Source: Batillaria attramentaria (lineage: Eukaryota > Mollusca > Gastropoda > Batillariidae). Taken from it: 64,000 nt of DNA. The position numbers and the translations under genes are program-made. Of this stretch, positions 12,793 through 25,635 are shown in pieces (the first letter of the stretch is position 1; each line of letters starts with the position of its first letter). Below the pieces are notes generated by a model. The model ran no database searches and had not been told where the DNA came from. It saw only the letters and a program-made list of their open reading frames with translations. The DNA is taken from the NCBI GenBank assembly GCA_018292915.2, contig JACVVK020000382.1, positions 140,001 through 204,000 on the forward strand, read 5' to 3'.

Positions 12793-13006
12793 CTGGGTCC
12801 GTATGTAATAGTGGAGGTTAGGGCTTTTAACCCTGCGATGGAGTCTAACCTCGAACGAAACTAGCTCTAGGGTTACATTTTCTGTTGTTTATTGTTTTAA
12901 ATCAGGAAGCGGGCCCATTCCAGGAAGGTGCCTGAGCCGTTATAGAAGGATGTTTTCTTCCTTTCTTTGCTTCCTTTTTTTTTAAAATTTAATTTTGCTA
13001 CTCTCA
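12793..13006. mobile_element. TIR element (CAGGGCCCGTATG family), truncated copy 3
   Basis: One end only, inverted relative to copies 1 and 2 (CTGGGTCCGTATGTAATAG, then ACTAGCTCTAGGGTTA and AAATCAGGAAGCGGGCCC). Similarity ends around 13006 within an AATTT-rich tract. Confidence 0.62.
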
Positions 13007-13747
13007 CACGTCTTTTTCCTGTCAAATATCTAGTTTTCAAAAATACAAATACTGTCAGTGTTCTCTTCGATTCGAAGGCATTGCTGATTGGGGAGAGGGA
13101 GGGCGAGGGGAACTGATATTTTCGAAAGTTATCTCCCTTACGCGAAGATCTAAGTTTGAACACTGGGCTTTTTATGATACAGTCATGCACTGGGCGGTCG
13201 CATACGGCCACAGAATGACAAATATGGATGAATTCCCCTGTGCGAGCCCAAACGATATGGGTTGTGGGAAAACACCACTGATACTCTCTCCTCAACTTTC
13301 ACAAACTGGGGTCTGATTCCGCTGTTCACAGGTCCAGTAAAAATACTGATTACAGCCGGCATACAACAAAAGCGTGAGTCGTCGCCGCAAGCAATCACTC
13401 CTGATCCGTAAACCACCCCTCCCCTGACAATTCCTTTTCCCTCCTGCATCGCTATCAGTAGACATAATGAGGCAGACAATGGTGATTTATACACAGGGCT
13501 GGTTCCGTCTGGGAGTGGAAACCAATTCACTCCGACAGAGCTATTGTTCTAACGTCACCTGGTGTCTCGATCTGCGGCCCAAAGATCACGGCCCTAGCGT
13601 AACATGAAGGTGCGTGCTCGTGTACTGACGAAAGGTTTGAATAAATCGGAGGTGGATCTATCAGATGTCTAGTGGTTCAATGACCTGATGTAGATGGTTA
13701 GGGTTAACATTTTGGCTAGCTGAATCTCATGAGTGAAAATGCGAGTG

Positions 13748-13755
13748 CGCGCGCG

Positions 13756-13850
<95 letters not shown>

Positions 13851-13998
13851 CGAAGGGGGGGGGGGTAAAGACAATTGCCTCCACCCCTTCTACTTCTCTG
13901 CTGACCACAGCCTGTGTAAATTCGGTTATTTTATTTATTTATTTATTTATTTATTATTATTATTATTTTTTTTTTTGGGGGGGGGGGACTAGGCAGTC

Positions 13999-14038
<40 letters not shown>

Positions 14039-14124
14039 GACGAGGGTGGGAGGAGGCGGGCAAAGACAATTGCCTCCACCCCTCCCACTTCTCTTCTGAC
14101 CACAGCCTTTGTAAACCAGAGTTG

Positions 14125-14155
<31 letters not shown>

Positions 14156-14185
14156 GAGAGGGGGAAGGGGGGGGGGGCTGGGCAG

Positions 14186-14238
<53 letters not shown>
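13748..14238 (+). repeat. (GC)n-(CA)n arrays
   Basis: GC/CA 13748-13848, CA 13999-14037 and CA 14189-14238, separated by the 190-bp duplicated unit. (TTTA)n and T/G runs are also present. Confidence 0.92.
13846..14188 (+). repeat. 190-bp tandem duplication between CA arrays
   Basis: ACACACGACGA, AAAGACAATTGCCTCCACCC, TTCTGACCACAGCC, a T-run and a G-run, then GGCAGTCACACAC occur twice (13846-13998, 14036-14188), each closed by a (CA)n array. Confidence 0.78.
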
Positions 14239-14239
<1 letters not shown>

Positions 14240-15094
14240 CACCTGTAGCACGCTCACGGACAAAATACCATCATTACGGAACCTGCTGATTGACGCCACG
14301 AACAAAACAAGCACTCCTGCGCGTGTGCGCAAATCAGAATCAGGGAGTCCGCGCGATGACGTCCAAAATGTCAAGAGACAAACAGGGCAGATTAAAGCCT
14401 TCCTGCATCAGGAGCACTATACGCGCAATGGTCTGTTGCCAATCTGACTCTTTGTGCATCCACACATGTGACAAGATTGCGAGAAAATCGATACCCATCC
14501 CTTCAGGACCCGCTAAGGACAAGCGGAACCGGTCCAAAAAGACATTGCAGCATGCTCCTCCCTTCAGTCTTCATTCTTCCCGTTTTCCCCTTGGGGCTCT
14601 TTGTGATTGTTTCATTCTGCTTCGCGGGACAAACGCCGTATGAAGGCTTGCAGTTGCATGGGGCTAAGTAATCAACAGATGACAAAACAACGATCGACGT
14701 AACCCACAGTCTAACGTATCAACATGAAAGGAAGCGAAACTGACTGCAAGTGGGTGTAAACAATTAGAACCCAAAATAAAAACAACAACAACAACAACCA
14801 AAAAAAACCCCAAACAACAACAACAACAAAAGAAGGAAAAATTACAAACACGTCTTTGACAAGATACATTTCACAGTTCACTCGTTGGCGTTTCGGCATT
14901 GTGTCTTCATTAGGACACCCCCCCCCCTCCCCCCCCCCCAAATATCAGCATGGCAAAATTCGAGTAATGTAACTCTGTTCTCTGCTTCCAACCGAGGACA
15001 AATCCTCAGTCTAGCATTACGATACAGATCTATGCGACAGAATAAAGGGTCATGTAACTCTATTTTCTGCATTTACCGGTAGCCGAAGTAGGTA

Positions 15095-15266
15095 TGTAGG
15101 CTGGTCGGTTGGTGTTAAAACGTCCATTTTCCACCAATGTGCTGTCAAAGCCGGGGCAAGGACGCAAGAAGCTAGCGCAAATTTTGTCTAACAGCCGAGA
15201 TTCGAACTCTGGATCTACGACCTGACAGTCCGACGCTTTCCTAGCTCGGCCACCCTGACTGCCCGA
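15095..15266 (-). mobile_element. SINE family 1, diverged
   Basis: Reverse copy with many substitutions that keeps the GATTCGAACTC B-box complement and the TTTTCCACC and GCCGGGGCAA blocks. It is inserted in the degenerate minisatellite at 14.9-16.7 kb. Confidence 0.72.
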
Positions 15267-15322
15267 TGACGCACTCACACCCTGACACGACAATATTAAT
15301 GTCGCACAATTCGAGCAATGCA

Positions 15323-15740
15323 TGGTATGGTAGGGTAGGGTAGACTTCTCCTCGGCGCACATATCCATCTCTTCTGAAATGCTCATGGCGCCGCAGGGCT
15401 GATAGACGAAGCAGTGAAAGCCTGCTGCCGCTAAGCGCTACTTTATGCGCAAACCCTCACCATTCTATTCACTCTGGTGCGTGCGACAGTATTTCTGTTT
15501 TCCGCGCCACCGGCCACAGCCTACGCTTCTTTGAAAGATGAAGGTGGGATCAGTAGCGTGCACGCTTGGTATTTGTGCGTGCGTGTGCACATGAGGGTGG
15601 CACAGGCACCGTAAACAATTCTGCGCGTGATTTTGACTCTATTTCAAAATGACAAAATCCATCCAATCTCCTGCCCTCCAGGGATTCGAACCGGGCAGCT
15701 CAGGATCCGAAGTCGGATACCTGAACCACTAGACCAGATC
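15323..15740 (-). mobile_element. SINE family 4 (tRNA-derived, TACCA tail)
   Basis: The reverse strand reads TCTGGTCTAGTGGTTCAG, ATCCGACTTCGGATCCTGAG, B-box-like CCCGGTTCGAATCCCTGG, then about 330 bp ending in AGTCTACCC and repeats of TACCA/TACCC. Its counterpart at 58359 matches along the whole length. Confidence 0.83.
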
Positions 15741-16261
15741 CAATTCTGCTGTACTTCTGATTTCAACAATTTCAACACACTCCAACACCACAACATCAAT
15801 GTGACAGAGTACACAGAAATGTAACTGTTTCCTGAAGCCTCTTATTAGTTCTAGCCCAGGCTAGCCCACACACTAACATCACAATATCAATACGACAGGA
15901 TAGGAATAATAACACTCTGTTATCTGCACCTTCCACCTGCAAGTTCTACGGGAGACCACAGACCAACTTTACAATGCCAACGAGACAGGGTGTAATGCAG
16001 GTCTGTTCCCTGAAAGCAACCTGTCTAGCACCGTTTCCATCGGTGGGGATGTGGCGTTTTTCTGCTTCTAGCATAGGCCACAGCCACAGCCAAACATCGC
16101 ACAATATTAATGTGACAGCCGAGCGTAATGCAGCTCTATTCCCTGCCTTCTGCCCCAGGGTAAACGTTCAAGAACCGTGTTCGTGTGACGCAGTATGTTT
16201 TGTTTTGTTTGATTGTTTTTTGTTTTGTTTTTTGTCTTGGTTTTGTTTCTTGATGTGTTTA

Positions 16262-16434
16262 GGGGAGCCGGGATGGCCGAATGGTAGAACGTTGGACTCT
16301 CAATGCTCGGGTCGTGAGTTCGAATCCCGCCGGCTGGGGCCAAATATTTGTGCTGGCCTTTTTTCTCGTTGCCCCGTCTTTCATATCACCCTTATGTGGT
16401 GGAAAAGGACGTTAAACTCCCAAACACCCACTCT
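16262..16434 (+). mobile_element. SINE family 1
   Basis: Full-length copy with good A and B boxes, also inserted in the 14.9-16.7 kb minisatellite. Confidence 0.86.
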
Positions 16435-17073
16435 TGATGTGTTTGTTTGTTGTTGTATTTCTTTTATTATTGTTGTTTGGGAAGGGGGTGGGGTGGGGGG
16501 TGGGGGTGGGGGGTCTTTTTATTTTTTTCCCCTTGCTTTTGGCCGAGGACAAAACACAGACTAACATATCTATCAATGTGTCAGAAAATAATGCGGCTCT
16601 GTGGCCTGCCCTCTGGCCGAGGCTAACCGGTCCAGAAACGATTTCATCTCCCATGCAATATTGCGGACGACGGTGAAATTGTAGTCAGGAGACGGAAGGC
16701 ACGAATGACAGCCAGATGAAGATGGATCCATCCAATTATTTCAAAGACCTTGAGAAGCCAGGCGAGCCCTTCTTCGGCAGCAAGAAAGATGGTTCCTCCT
16801 CGGCCGGCACTCGACTATTCCGCTTGGGAAATCCCTTGACAAAAAACGATCCAAGCTGCTCTTGCGGCTAAGCCGCGCTCTATTTGTTTGAAGGGGGGCG
16901 TGCTGTTGGTTCTGTGGCGTTGTCGGTAAACCTTAGCTCTTCAAATGTCAGGGGGGTGAGAATAAACATCGACAAAAAAAAATGTCAATAGTTTGTCAAA
17001 ACGGTGTAGTTAATCGCTAGCGAAATCCTGCTTGTTTTTCCGACGACACGCGTGTACGCACGCGCGCTCGCGC

Positions 17074-17094
17074 GCACACACACAAACACACACA

Positions 17095-17153
<59 letters not shown>

Positions 17154-17176
17154 ACACACACACACACCGGCACACT

Positions 17177-17226
<50 letters not shown>

Positions 17227-17282
17227 ACATCACATCACATCACATCACATCACATCACATCAGAGAGAGAGAGAGAGAGAGC
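17074..17282 (+). repeat. (CA)n, (CT)n, (CACAT)n, (GA)n compound array
   Basis: CA with CT interruptions 17080-17226, pentamer CACAT about 8 times (17222-17260), then GA. Confidence 0.92.
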
Positions 17283-17749
17283 CCATGGAGTGCTCACAGA
17301 GATCGATATTGTGGTGCCATTGTTTTATGAATATGTTCGTGGCATTGACTGTGGCACGTAGGCTGGCGGTTCGCCGCTAGACTGATTTATTGACATGCAG
17401 TCGGAGCGTGCATTAGCGTGGCCCAAATAAAACACACGACCGGTGGAGGCAAATTCCGCAACAGAGAAGGCTGGGCCCATACACATGCCACCCTGGTGTC
17501 GTGCAAAACGAGAACATGGTTCGGAAAAAATGGCCCTGATGGCACTGTCCCTTATTGGGTAAAACCATTAGAGGCCAGCTTGGGCGTGATTTAAGGAAGC
17601 TGGTGTTGCATTTAAATACGAAAAGGGAGTTTTTCGATGAATGTTGGGGGCGGGCGGGGGGGGGGGGAGGAACCAACGAAAGTTCGAGTCGAGCAAAATT
17701 AAAATCATTCGAGTTACACAACATAAACAAGAAACAGATTTATGCAAGC

Positions 17750-17840
17750 AAACCAAGCATTCGCGTTATGCAAAACAAGAATTCGCGTTAAGCAAAATAA
17801 GAATTCGCGTTAAGCAAAACAAGAATTTGCGTTATACAAA
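17750..17840 (+). repeat. 22-bp tandem repeat
   Basis: About four units of AAGAATTCGCGTTAAGCAAA with small changes. The 143-bp LINE copy is inserted at its right end. Confidence 0.78.
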
Positions 17841-17851
17841 CTATAGTAAGG

Positions 17852-17961
17852 GAGCTATGTAAGCAGGGGACCATCTGGACTGGAGTAGCAAGACTAGCCC
17901 AGAACAGAGTGCGATGGCGAAGGGTCGTCGATGGCCTATGCTCCACGTGGAGCCAAGGGCC

Positions 17962-17994
<33 letters not shown>
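17852..17994 (+). mobile_element. 3' end of the same LINE, 143-bp copy with 14-bp TSD
   Basis: It contains the same terminal sequence as the LINE at 47985 (CAGAACAGAGTGCGATGGCG, GGCCTATGCTCCACGTGGAG, GGGCCTAAG) followed by about eight TAAG units. Flanking 14-bp repeats AAACTATAGTAAGG lie at 17838-17851 and 17995-18008. It is severely 5'-truncated and inserted into a 22-bp tandem repeat. Confidence 0.88.
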
Positions 17995-17997
<3 letters not shown>

Positions 17998-18009
17998 CTA
18001 TAGTAAGGA

Positions 18010-18980
18010 CTCGAGTCATGCAAAATGAAACAATTCGACTTTAGAGAGAAAAAAAAACCCAAATAAACTACAAACAAACAAATAACAAGTTCAGTGAAAC
18101 GATCCAAGTTAGCTTTAAAATCGTGAACAGTTTATTCCTGGAGCCGAGGGTCTTATGCATGTGAATCGAACAAAACCCTACGCGCGTAAAATCAATATTC
18201 CAGTCCCAGAATCCACTTTGACGATGATAACTCAGGCAGCAGCAGTCAAGGTCAACTGAAGCTGATACTGCCAGGGACCTGACTGATACGCCCCATCCTG
18301 GTGAACACACTAGTATTGCACCAAACAATCTCCTGAAAAAAACAAAAGGAATCCACTTCCCCCAAACCCCCCGGAAGAATCAATACACACCACTGACTGA
18401 AACACGCGGTGAAACATACGGTACTGGCATTACATCTCTTGTATCTCAATGCTGAGAAATTCCCCCCTACCCCCCCCCCCATCCCCTCCCTACACACTCC
18501 TATGGGTGGAGCGAATCGTAATTAATACAGCGCTTTCTTTTCTTTCCTCTGTACATGAATGATCTGCACGTGCTGTCCGGGCCATTCCGCGGCCGCTGTC
18601 GTATGGAGTGGAGTTTTAGCATTTTTTAGAATTTGGCACCGAAAACAAGTCTGCGAGTGAATGTGACTTGATGTGGCAAGATAAAAAACAAAACAACAAC
18701 AACAAGCAAACAAACAGACCGCGCCTAACCACGAGGCTAAATCCCCTCAAAATTTCTGACGTCATATGGCGCGTGACCTTGTGAAGATGACGTAACCGTG
18801 ACGCAAGGTTGGCTAACTCTGATCTGTCAATAACCTTTGTTGCAGTGGTTCTACTGAAACCAACTCCCACTGAACGCGTGGACTTTTTTTTGCGTGACGT
18901 TTCCGGTAGAGCTTCCAAATCCAAACTCTCGTCCACCGTTGCCTGCAGTCGAGTTTGTGGCCATTAATCCCCGCCAGTCA
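18010..18980. other. no gene seen
   Basis: Unique sequence with a C-run (18470-18480); minus-strand frames are short and featureless. Confidence 0.5.
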
Positions 18981-18982
18981 TC

Positions 18983-19215
18983 GCACGCTCCATCACCAAG
19001 GCTGGAATTACCGATTCTGACCACGCATCCATACAGCTGAGATCCTCCAATCACGGGAAGAGTAGCCTGTGATCAACCAATCAGGGGCCGTCATCAGCGC
19101 TAGAATTACCCACTCTGATTGATCGCCATACACCGCTGATCGTCCAATCATGCGAGGAGTACCCTATGATCGACCAATCGCGACCCAATCACCAGCGCTT
19201 TGTTATCCCGTTTGA
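18983..19215 (+). repeat. 98-bp tandem repeat rich in CCAAT
   Basis: Two and a half units (period 98: GCTGGAATTACCGATTCTGA at 19001, GCTAGAATTACCCACTCTGA at 19099). Each unit carries two CCAAT words. Confidence 0.7.
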
Positions 19216-19353
19216 TAGGTTGTCTGTACCAAGTGTACAGTACATATTCGCTGTACGACAGGCCGCATCACTTCGTGTGACAGACGGAAGGCAAACAACT
19301 TAAAATCTGTTTCCAATCTTACTTTGAACAACGAGTATGCCTTAAATAGGGTA

Positions 19354-19530
19354 GGGGAGCCGGCGTGGCCGAATGGTAGAGCATTGCACATCTGATGCTC
19401 GGGGTCGTGAGTTCGTATCCCGGCTGGGGCCAAATATTTGTGCAGGCTTTTTCATCGTTGCCCCGTCTTTGATATCACCCGTATGTGGTGGAAGAGGACG
19501 TTAAACTCCAAAACACCCACCCAACCACCC
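19354..19530 (+). mobile_element. SINE family 1
   Basis: Full-length forward copy, immediately followed by inverted fragments of the same family. Confidence 0.85.
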
Positions 19531-19535
19531 TAAAA

Positions 19536-19718
19536 TAGGGTTTAACGTCTTTTTCCCACCAAAGACAGGTGATATCAAAGACAGGCCGGACAACAAGAAA
19601 ATAGGAGGGTGGGTGTTTAGGACTTTAACGTCCTTTTCCACCACGTAAGGGTGATATCAAAGACGGGAGTGTGCATTCATGTATGGCCGGGGAAGATACG
19701 AACTCACTCTGAGCTGTC
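19536..19718 (-). mobile_element. SINE family 1 fragments (two, inverted)
   Basis: A tail fragment (19536-19600) and a second nearly complete but diverged copy (19606-19718), both on the minus strand. With the forward copy at 19354 they form an inverted repeat able to fold. Confidence 0.72.
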
Positions 19719-20433
19719 AGAGCGTTGTGATTAACTGTAACATACGTCACAAATACGACACCGACAGATTCCTGAGGGATGGGGAGTGGGGTGGACGCAG
19801 AGAATTGAATTGAATTGAATTGAACAGAAGTGTACAAAAAGTAAGACATTTTCTGCCACTCAAAATCTTCCCATTCAGTTCGCGTCCTTGTACCCATCTT
19901 ATTTGAAGTAGCCGGCAACACCAGAAATAGAGTGTATATTTCCAGTCTCCCCCCCACTCGAAACCTGCGAAACATGCTATCCTAACACAGCGCGTGTGCA
20001 GATACAGCTCACGACAGAAACCAGACCGGTTTGTTGAAAGGAAGGCGGTAACCACAACGAAGAAAGCGTAACACACAAAACACAGATCTGCCAAAACATG
20101 CCGCGACTCCATGCTGTCTGCGCTGAGTAGAGATGTAACGGAAAAAAGATTCGTTGAACAAAAACAGTTGGCTCGCCGCACGCCGCAAAACGCTTCTTCG
20201 GGGTAACTAGGTAAACACTTGAGAGGCAATCAAGGTAGGGGGAATCGTGCTTGGGGAAACATTACTGGGTTGGGGTGGGAGTTAAAATAAAAATCATCCG
20301 GCTTCCCTGTAGCAAAAAGAAGTCTAAGGAAAAAAGGCGTTTAAAGAGGTATGCTGACACCGACGGGTCTGTCTTTGATCTCAGACATAACAAGTCTGGA
20401 TATATTGACGCAGACATTGACGCATATACTGAC

Positions 20434-20438
<5 letters not shown>

Positions 20439-20521
<83 letters not shown>
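20439..20521 (+). repeat. (GT)n
   Basis: About 41 units. Confidence 0.95.
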
Positions 20522-20523
<2 letters not shown>

Positions 20524-20890
20524 TTAGCTAGATCGCACTCCACAGATGATATCTGCTCCATGGCTCCATTCCGACTCGGGATGATTCTTCTTTCCTGTTC
20601 CAAGCCAGTCATCAAAGCATCATCCTTCATGCTAAACATCACGATTAATATCACAGTTATTCATCACCATCCACATTGTTTTTGCATTATTCTGCTAAAG
20701 AGACCATTTGCAAAGACCAGGGAGAGTTATAAAGATGGGACAAAGTCGTGGGTCACCGACCTCCAATGTTACAGCAAATCAGTCTCACCACAACGTGAAT
20801 TATCACTTTGGAAAGCAAAAGGACACTAGCAAAAAAGAGCCAATAAGCTGCTTGGTATGTCTTGCCCTATATTATTCCAACTGTATCATT

Positions 20891-20892
20891 GT

Positions 20893-20967
<75 letters not shown>

Positions 20968-20970
20968 CGT
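20891..20970 (+). repeat. (GT)n-(GC)n
   Basis: About 35 GT units ending in a short GC run. Confidence 0.94.
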
Positions 20971-20979
20971 CACCAGAGC

Positions 20980-21745
20980 TTCCTTTTCTGATATCGTTTA
21001 TATAACACTTAAGATCAAGACAGCCTAACTAACCATCATCCTGCTCGCTATAATTATGAGAAGACTTGCTAAAAAGAACAAGCCACTGCACACCGGTAGG
21101 AGCCACTTCAAGCCACTATTCCGCAAGGCGTGGGCCTTCCCTGCTAGGCACGAGATCGCTGCAGATTGCATAGTAGTGGCTTGAAATGGCTCCAAGTGAT
21201 TTGAAGATTTCAAGTAAAACTGCAATTTTTGCCGGCATGGGCTTTTAAGAGATAATGAAAGTAAACGTATGGAGATTTGTGGAAAGTCTGCTCTGTGGCC
21301 ACTACCATGCTCCTGTCGTGAAATCCACGACGACCAAATACCACCAATGTTCAAGCTTTTAAGTTCCCCGATCGCGAAACGCTAGCAAAAAGCAGCCTTC
21401 AAAAAAAGACCAGAAGAAGAGGTCATATTCCCTGAGTGCACTCGCGGCGTACAAGGGTAAGTGGGCAGGGGCGCCCTCGCACCAGACCATCCCATACAGC
21501 CATCTGTTACCATCATCCCTTCACATACGTTTCCCCAGGAGGCTGGGCAGACATCTCGTATCTTCCACGCGGAGTATATGGGGGTCATGACTAGACTCTG
21601 AGGACACAGCAACCTCCACCCGGTCCGAGTCGTGTGGCTTTTGTGCTGAATACGTACATGAACACGTAGCCGCGTACGGCTTCCATCCCTCATTACCAAA
21701 GCTGGATAAATCTGATAAAAAACGTTACAGCCGGTGTTGGTCGGC
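20980..21745. other. no gene seen
   Basis: Two minus-strand frames of about 105 codons, without recognisable motifs or splice-flanked exons. Confidence 0.45.
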
Positions 21746-21746
21746 T

Positions 21747-22166
<420 letters not shown>

Positions 22167-22356
22167 CAAATCACGGACCTTTCGGCAACAAAAATTGCAG
22201 CCCATACCGACGTCGTGAGGGGAAAAAGTCTGTTCGATTTCCAGAATAAGAGGTGGGAATGAGGAACATTATGACCCTCTACGCGAAGGCTGATCATAGT
22301 GAGGCTATGACCTCCTGCTGTGGACTGATTGATACTGTCTGGATGTTACGCCCCCA

Positions 22357-22362
<6 letters not shown>

Positions 22363-22421
<59 letters not shown>

Positions 22422-22423
22422 CA
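22363..22423 (+). repeat. (CT)n-(CA)n
   Basis: Compound array. Related GA and GT-GA arrays lie at 22676-22691 and 22747-22808. Confidence 0.93.
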
Positions 22424-22741
22424 CTGCTATCTCCATCACACTTCTCTGATCAATTTTCATCACCCAAGGCGAGACTGACCCTGTGAGGCAGAAAGCAAGA
22501 GGGGCACAGCCCCGGGGGGCAGGGATGTTGAGACCGGGGTGAGAGGGGCGCCTCACTAGAACTGCCTCTGTTTTACACTGGGAACAGTCAACAACACAAG
22601 GCAAGAATCGATTCCTCCCAAAATGGATGGCGGAAAAATAGGGTGACTCGGGTCGCGGGCCTGCAAATGGTTGTCAGAGAGAGAGAGAGAGTAGGACTTG
22701 GCGGCATTACGTGAAACTGGGTGCAGCAACGCGAGGGCCGG

Positions 22742-22810
<69 letters not shown>

Positions 22811-22950
22811 CTTCCGTAGTTCAGTGGCAGGTACGTCATAGTGCGGGGACGTGAACAATGCTGACTAGGAAGAGAAGTTCGTTGTATGTATTACAAGTGA
22901 TGATTTTATTTGTAAATATTCTAAAGTTATCACGATATGCTTGAATAATC

Positions 22951-22955
<5 letters not shown>

Positions 22956-23028
<73 letters not shown>
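22956..23028 (+). repeat. (GT)n
   Basis: About 36 units followed by a G-run. Confidence 0.95.
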
Positions 23029-23029
<1 letters not shown>

Positions 23030-23032
<3 letters not shown>

Positions 23033-24120
23033 TTTTGGAGGGGGGGGGGGAGAAAGAGAAAGAGGGGTAGATTGGAACACGTGTGCACAGAAACCGACTG
23101 TGGCCAAAAGTGAACATATCAACAAATCGTTGTAAATACTTCTTTGCTGAAGACCATAGGCTAGACAACAGCCTTGCTACGTAACTATCAATGTCAGCTG
23201 CCTCCGTCACAAGTTTAACGCGCGAAGGAATCCATTTATCTCTGAGCCAACATCAAACAGCGACGTACTACAAACCAGCTCGACAAATGCACCCGCTCTG
23301 CCTCCGTGAACCCTCATCAGCGTCAATCAGACGACACCGCCACTGACCCTTTCTGTTTTTCACCGAAGGAGAGTTCCACGATTGATCTGTCCTTCCTTCC
23401 TGGCCATCAGAGCGCCACACCCCCTTTTCTCTCCTTTGCTAACGCCAAGAACTCAGCGTCCAACCTACGTTCCGGACGCATGGTGTATAGCCGGGGCTAG
23501 AAGTGGCAGCCTGTTCTACGATAATTCCTGTCCTGGTCGGCTACGATCTGGCCCAGACAAAATAGGCCGCCCCGGACCGAAACAGTCTGAGCGCGTGTCT
23601 CCCTGCTCCCAGTCTGCCAGGCGGAAAAGCAATTTGTTGTGCGGCTTCGCTGAAAATGTCCAACAACCGTATCACACGATGCGCCGAGACAAATGTCGTG
23701 CTGGAGTACTCTCAGGTCAAAGAAGTCTAAATTAGGAAATTCCGAACCCGTTCTTTAAAGTTACTACATGCCAGCTGGCGGTGGGGGGGGGGGGGAGGGG
23801 GGGTAAATACTCCACTTTCCAAGCTCAGACTCTGTATGGAAGTGAAATGGTGACCCGTTTGGACATGGCGACTTTGGTTATCTTTCTTTTGTGGATAACT
23901 CTGCGGCATCCAATACTGAAGAAATTAGGCTTTATCAAGCTGTATGAAGCTGAAGCCGGGAGCACGATTTTCACGTCCTACTTTTCTTCCGCTCCGATCG
24001 CCGCTACTCAGCTATAAATAGAAACAAGCCTAGGTGCCCTAACCGGCTAACGGCACAAAGCCTGCTCGGATCGTCCCCTGACCCAAACACGAGCGTAGGG
24101 TGTTGAGTAAAATGACACAG
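23030..24120. other. no gene seen
   Basis: Unique sequence apart from a G-run (23781-23803) and the TATAAATAG-bearing shared segment near 24.0 kb. Confidence 0.45.
23960..24035 (+). repeat. segment shared with 37185-37255, containing CTATAAATAG
   Basis: CCTACTTTTCTTCC, CGATCGCCGCTACT and GCTATAAATAGAAACAA occur in both places, followed by GTGCCCT. A TATA-like word is conserved. No ORF follows either. Confidence 0.55.
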
Positions 24121-24124
24121 GGTG

Positions 24125-24272
24125 GGATGGGTGTGGAGGAGTTGAATTTCCTTTTGCACACATCGGGGTTTTATCAAAGACGAGGCAATGAGGAAAAAGC
24201 TCCCAGTCAGGATTCGAACCCACGACCCGAACACTGAAAGTCCAATGCTCCACCGCTCACCTGTCCCGGATG
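24125..24272 (-). mobile_element. SINE family 1, diverged
   Basis: Reverse copy retaining GGATTCGAACCCACGAC and a GGGAC head at 24272. Confidence 0.74.
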
Positions 24273-24781
24273 CCCAAAACACTATCAAGGGCGCTGACTT
24301 GCCAAGCAATTTTCTTCCATGCTGTTATTTGCAGCTGAGACGAGCACAGGGTTATTTTAACACACAACCCCAACTTCAGTTCAGGAACATAAACCCTTCA
24401 GCGTTATACTGTACAGACTAAGAAAATGTCTGTCCTGATTTACAAGCAGAATGGCCGCCAGTAGCTGTGTTCGCGAAAAGCGTAGAGCTGGAATCAGATC
24501 ATGCAGCGCTTCCTATCAAACATGTCTGTAACCGGGGATTTCACATTTTCTTTTTAAGTTCTAAAGAGTTCTTGTTCTCTGGCCTAAACGCTCAAGACAA
24601 AATAAGCTGACAAAGACATGACCGATGAGTGGCAAATCCGTAAGACAATGTTACTGGCATGATATATGGGCGTCCCCCTTTTCGACTTTTCCGATGAGGA
24701 ATAGGAACCTTGCTGCTCAGTCTCTGGTTCTGCTGAATGTAATTGGAATTGCGGGACAGCATTTCTCATTCAGAAACAAAC

Positions 24782-24876
<95 letters not shown>

Positions 24877-24993
24877 GGAGACTTTGGTTTTATTTAACAA
24901 CGGTATACGATGTTGGTTACAATAACCATATTTCGAACTTGCCGTTCAACACTAAACTTGAGCTACAAACACGATGGTAGCAAAAAAGTACAC

Positions 24994-25068
<75 letters not shown>

Positions 25069-25070
25069 TA
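24782..25070. repeat. (CT)n-(CA)n and (GA)n arrays flanking a hairpin module
   Basis: CT 24782-24815, CA 24815-24872 and GA 24994-25069, with the reverse hairpin module between them. Confidence 0.92.
24888..24965 (-). repeat. hairpin tail module, stem AACGG/CCGTT
   Basis: The reverse strand has AACGGCAAGTTCGAA, then TACCGTTG and AAATAAAACC. The (CA)n-(CT)n arrays follow at 24872-24782. Confidence 0.6.
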
Positions 25071-25635
25071 TCTCTGATCCCTGAAAAAAAATCCATATCT
25101 ATAGATCTTGGCTTCACCAGCTATTACTGTCTAAAGACATCATCCTCTAAAAACCCGTATTGAAGAAATGGGAGCAGAACTACTTAATTACGGCTGCTAT
25201 GGCGGTATTGATCTTGTCGTTTGTCGCATTTTCATGACCGGTTGCCTTGACCCAGATCATCAACAAAAAGAAGCCGCACACGAAATGCCAGAACATCTGG
25301 AGCAGTCTGATGCCAGTTCGGATCAGCCTTCCAGCGTTGCCACCAACCTGCTCTCCTTTCGTCCACACCTGAACTGGACAGCGCATCCTGACAACAGACC
25401 TCTCTCCCGGAGCCAGCATTTTGTTATTCAGCCAGCCGGAAGTGCGTCAAAAACTAGGCCAGGCGCTCGGTTTCACAAAACTCTGTACCATCGGGTTTCA
25501 CTACGCGTACCCTCTGCACTGGCCCGAAATCGGCTAGTCGAGACCTGCGTCCAGACAAGTGATACCAAAGAAGGAAAAAAAAAAAAAAAAAAAAACCCGG
25601 TGACAAGGAAAGTGGACAGTTCTGAACAACTTCGC

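Larger units (their letters stand above)
14940..16660 (+). repeat. degenerate 90-110-bp minisatellite, interrupted by three SINEs
   Basis: About eight diverged monomers (near 14941, 15001, 15270, 15770, 15865, 15956, 16078, 16540) share ACAATATCAATGTGACAG, TAATGCAGCTCTGTTCCCTG, and CTTCTGCCCGAGG-type words. SINEs at 15095-15266, 15323-15740 and 16262-16434 split the array. Confidence 0.65.

Noticed and set aside
13183..13530. 115-codon minus-strand frame
   Set aside because: No motif or conserved neighbour; composition like surrounding intron.
16711..16869. About 50-codon plus-strand frame starting MKMDPSNYFKDLEKPGE
   Set aside because: Composition is protein-like, but there is no recognised family, no splice support and it is too short to call.
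19747..20229. 160-codon minus-strand frame
   Set aside because: No recognisable motif, low-complexity end (AATTC repeats) and overlap with SINE fragments; likely chance.
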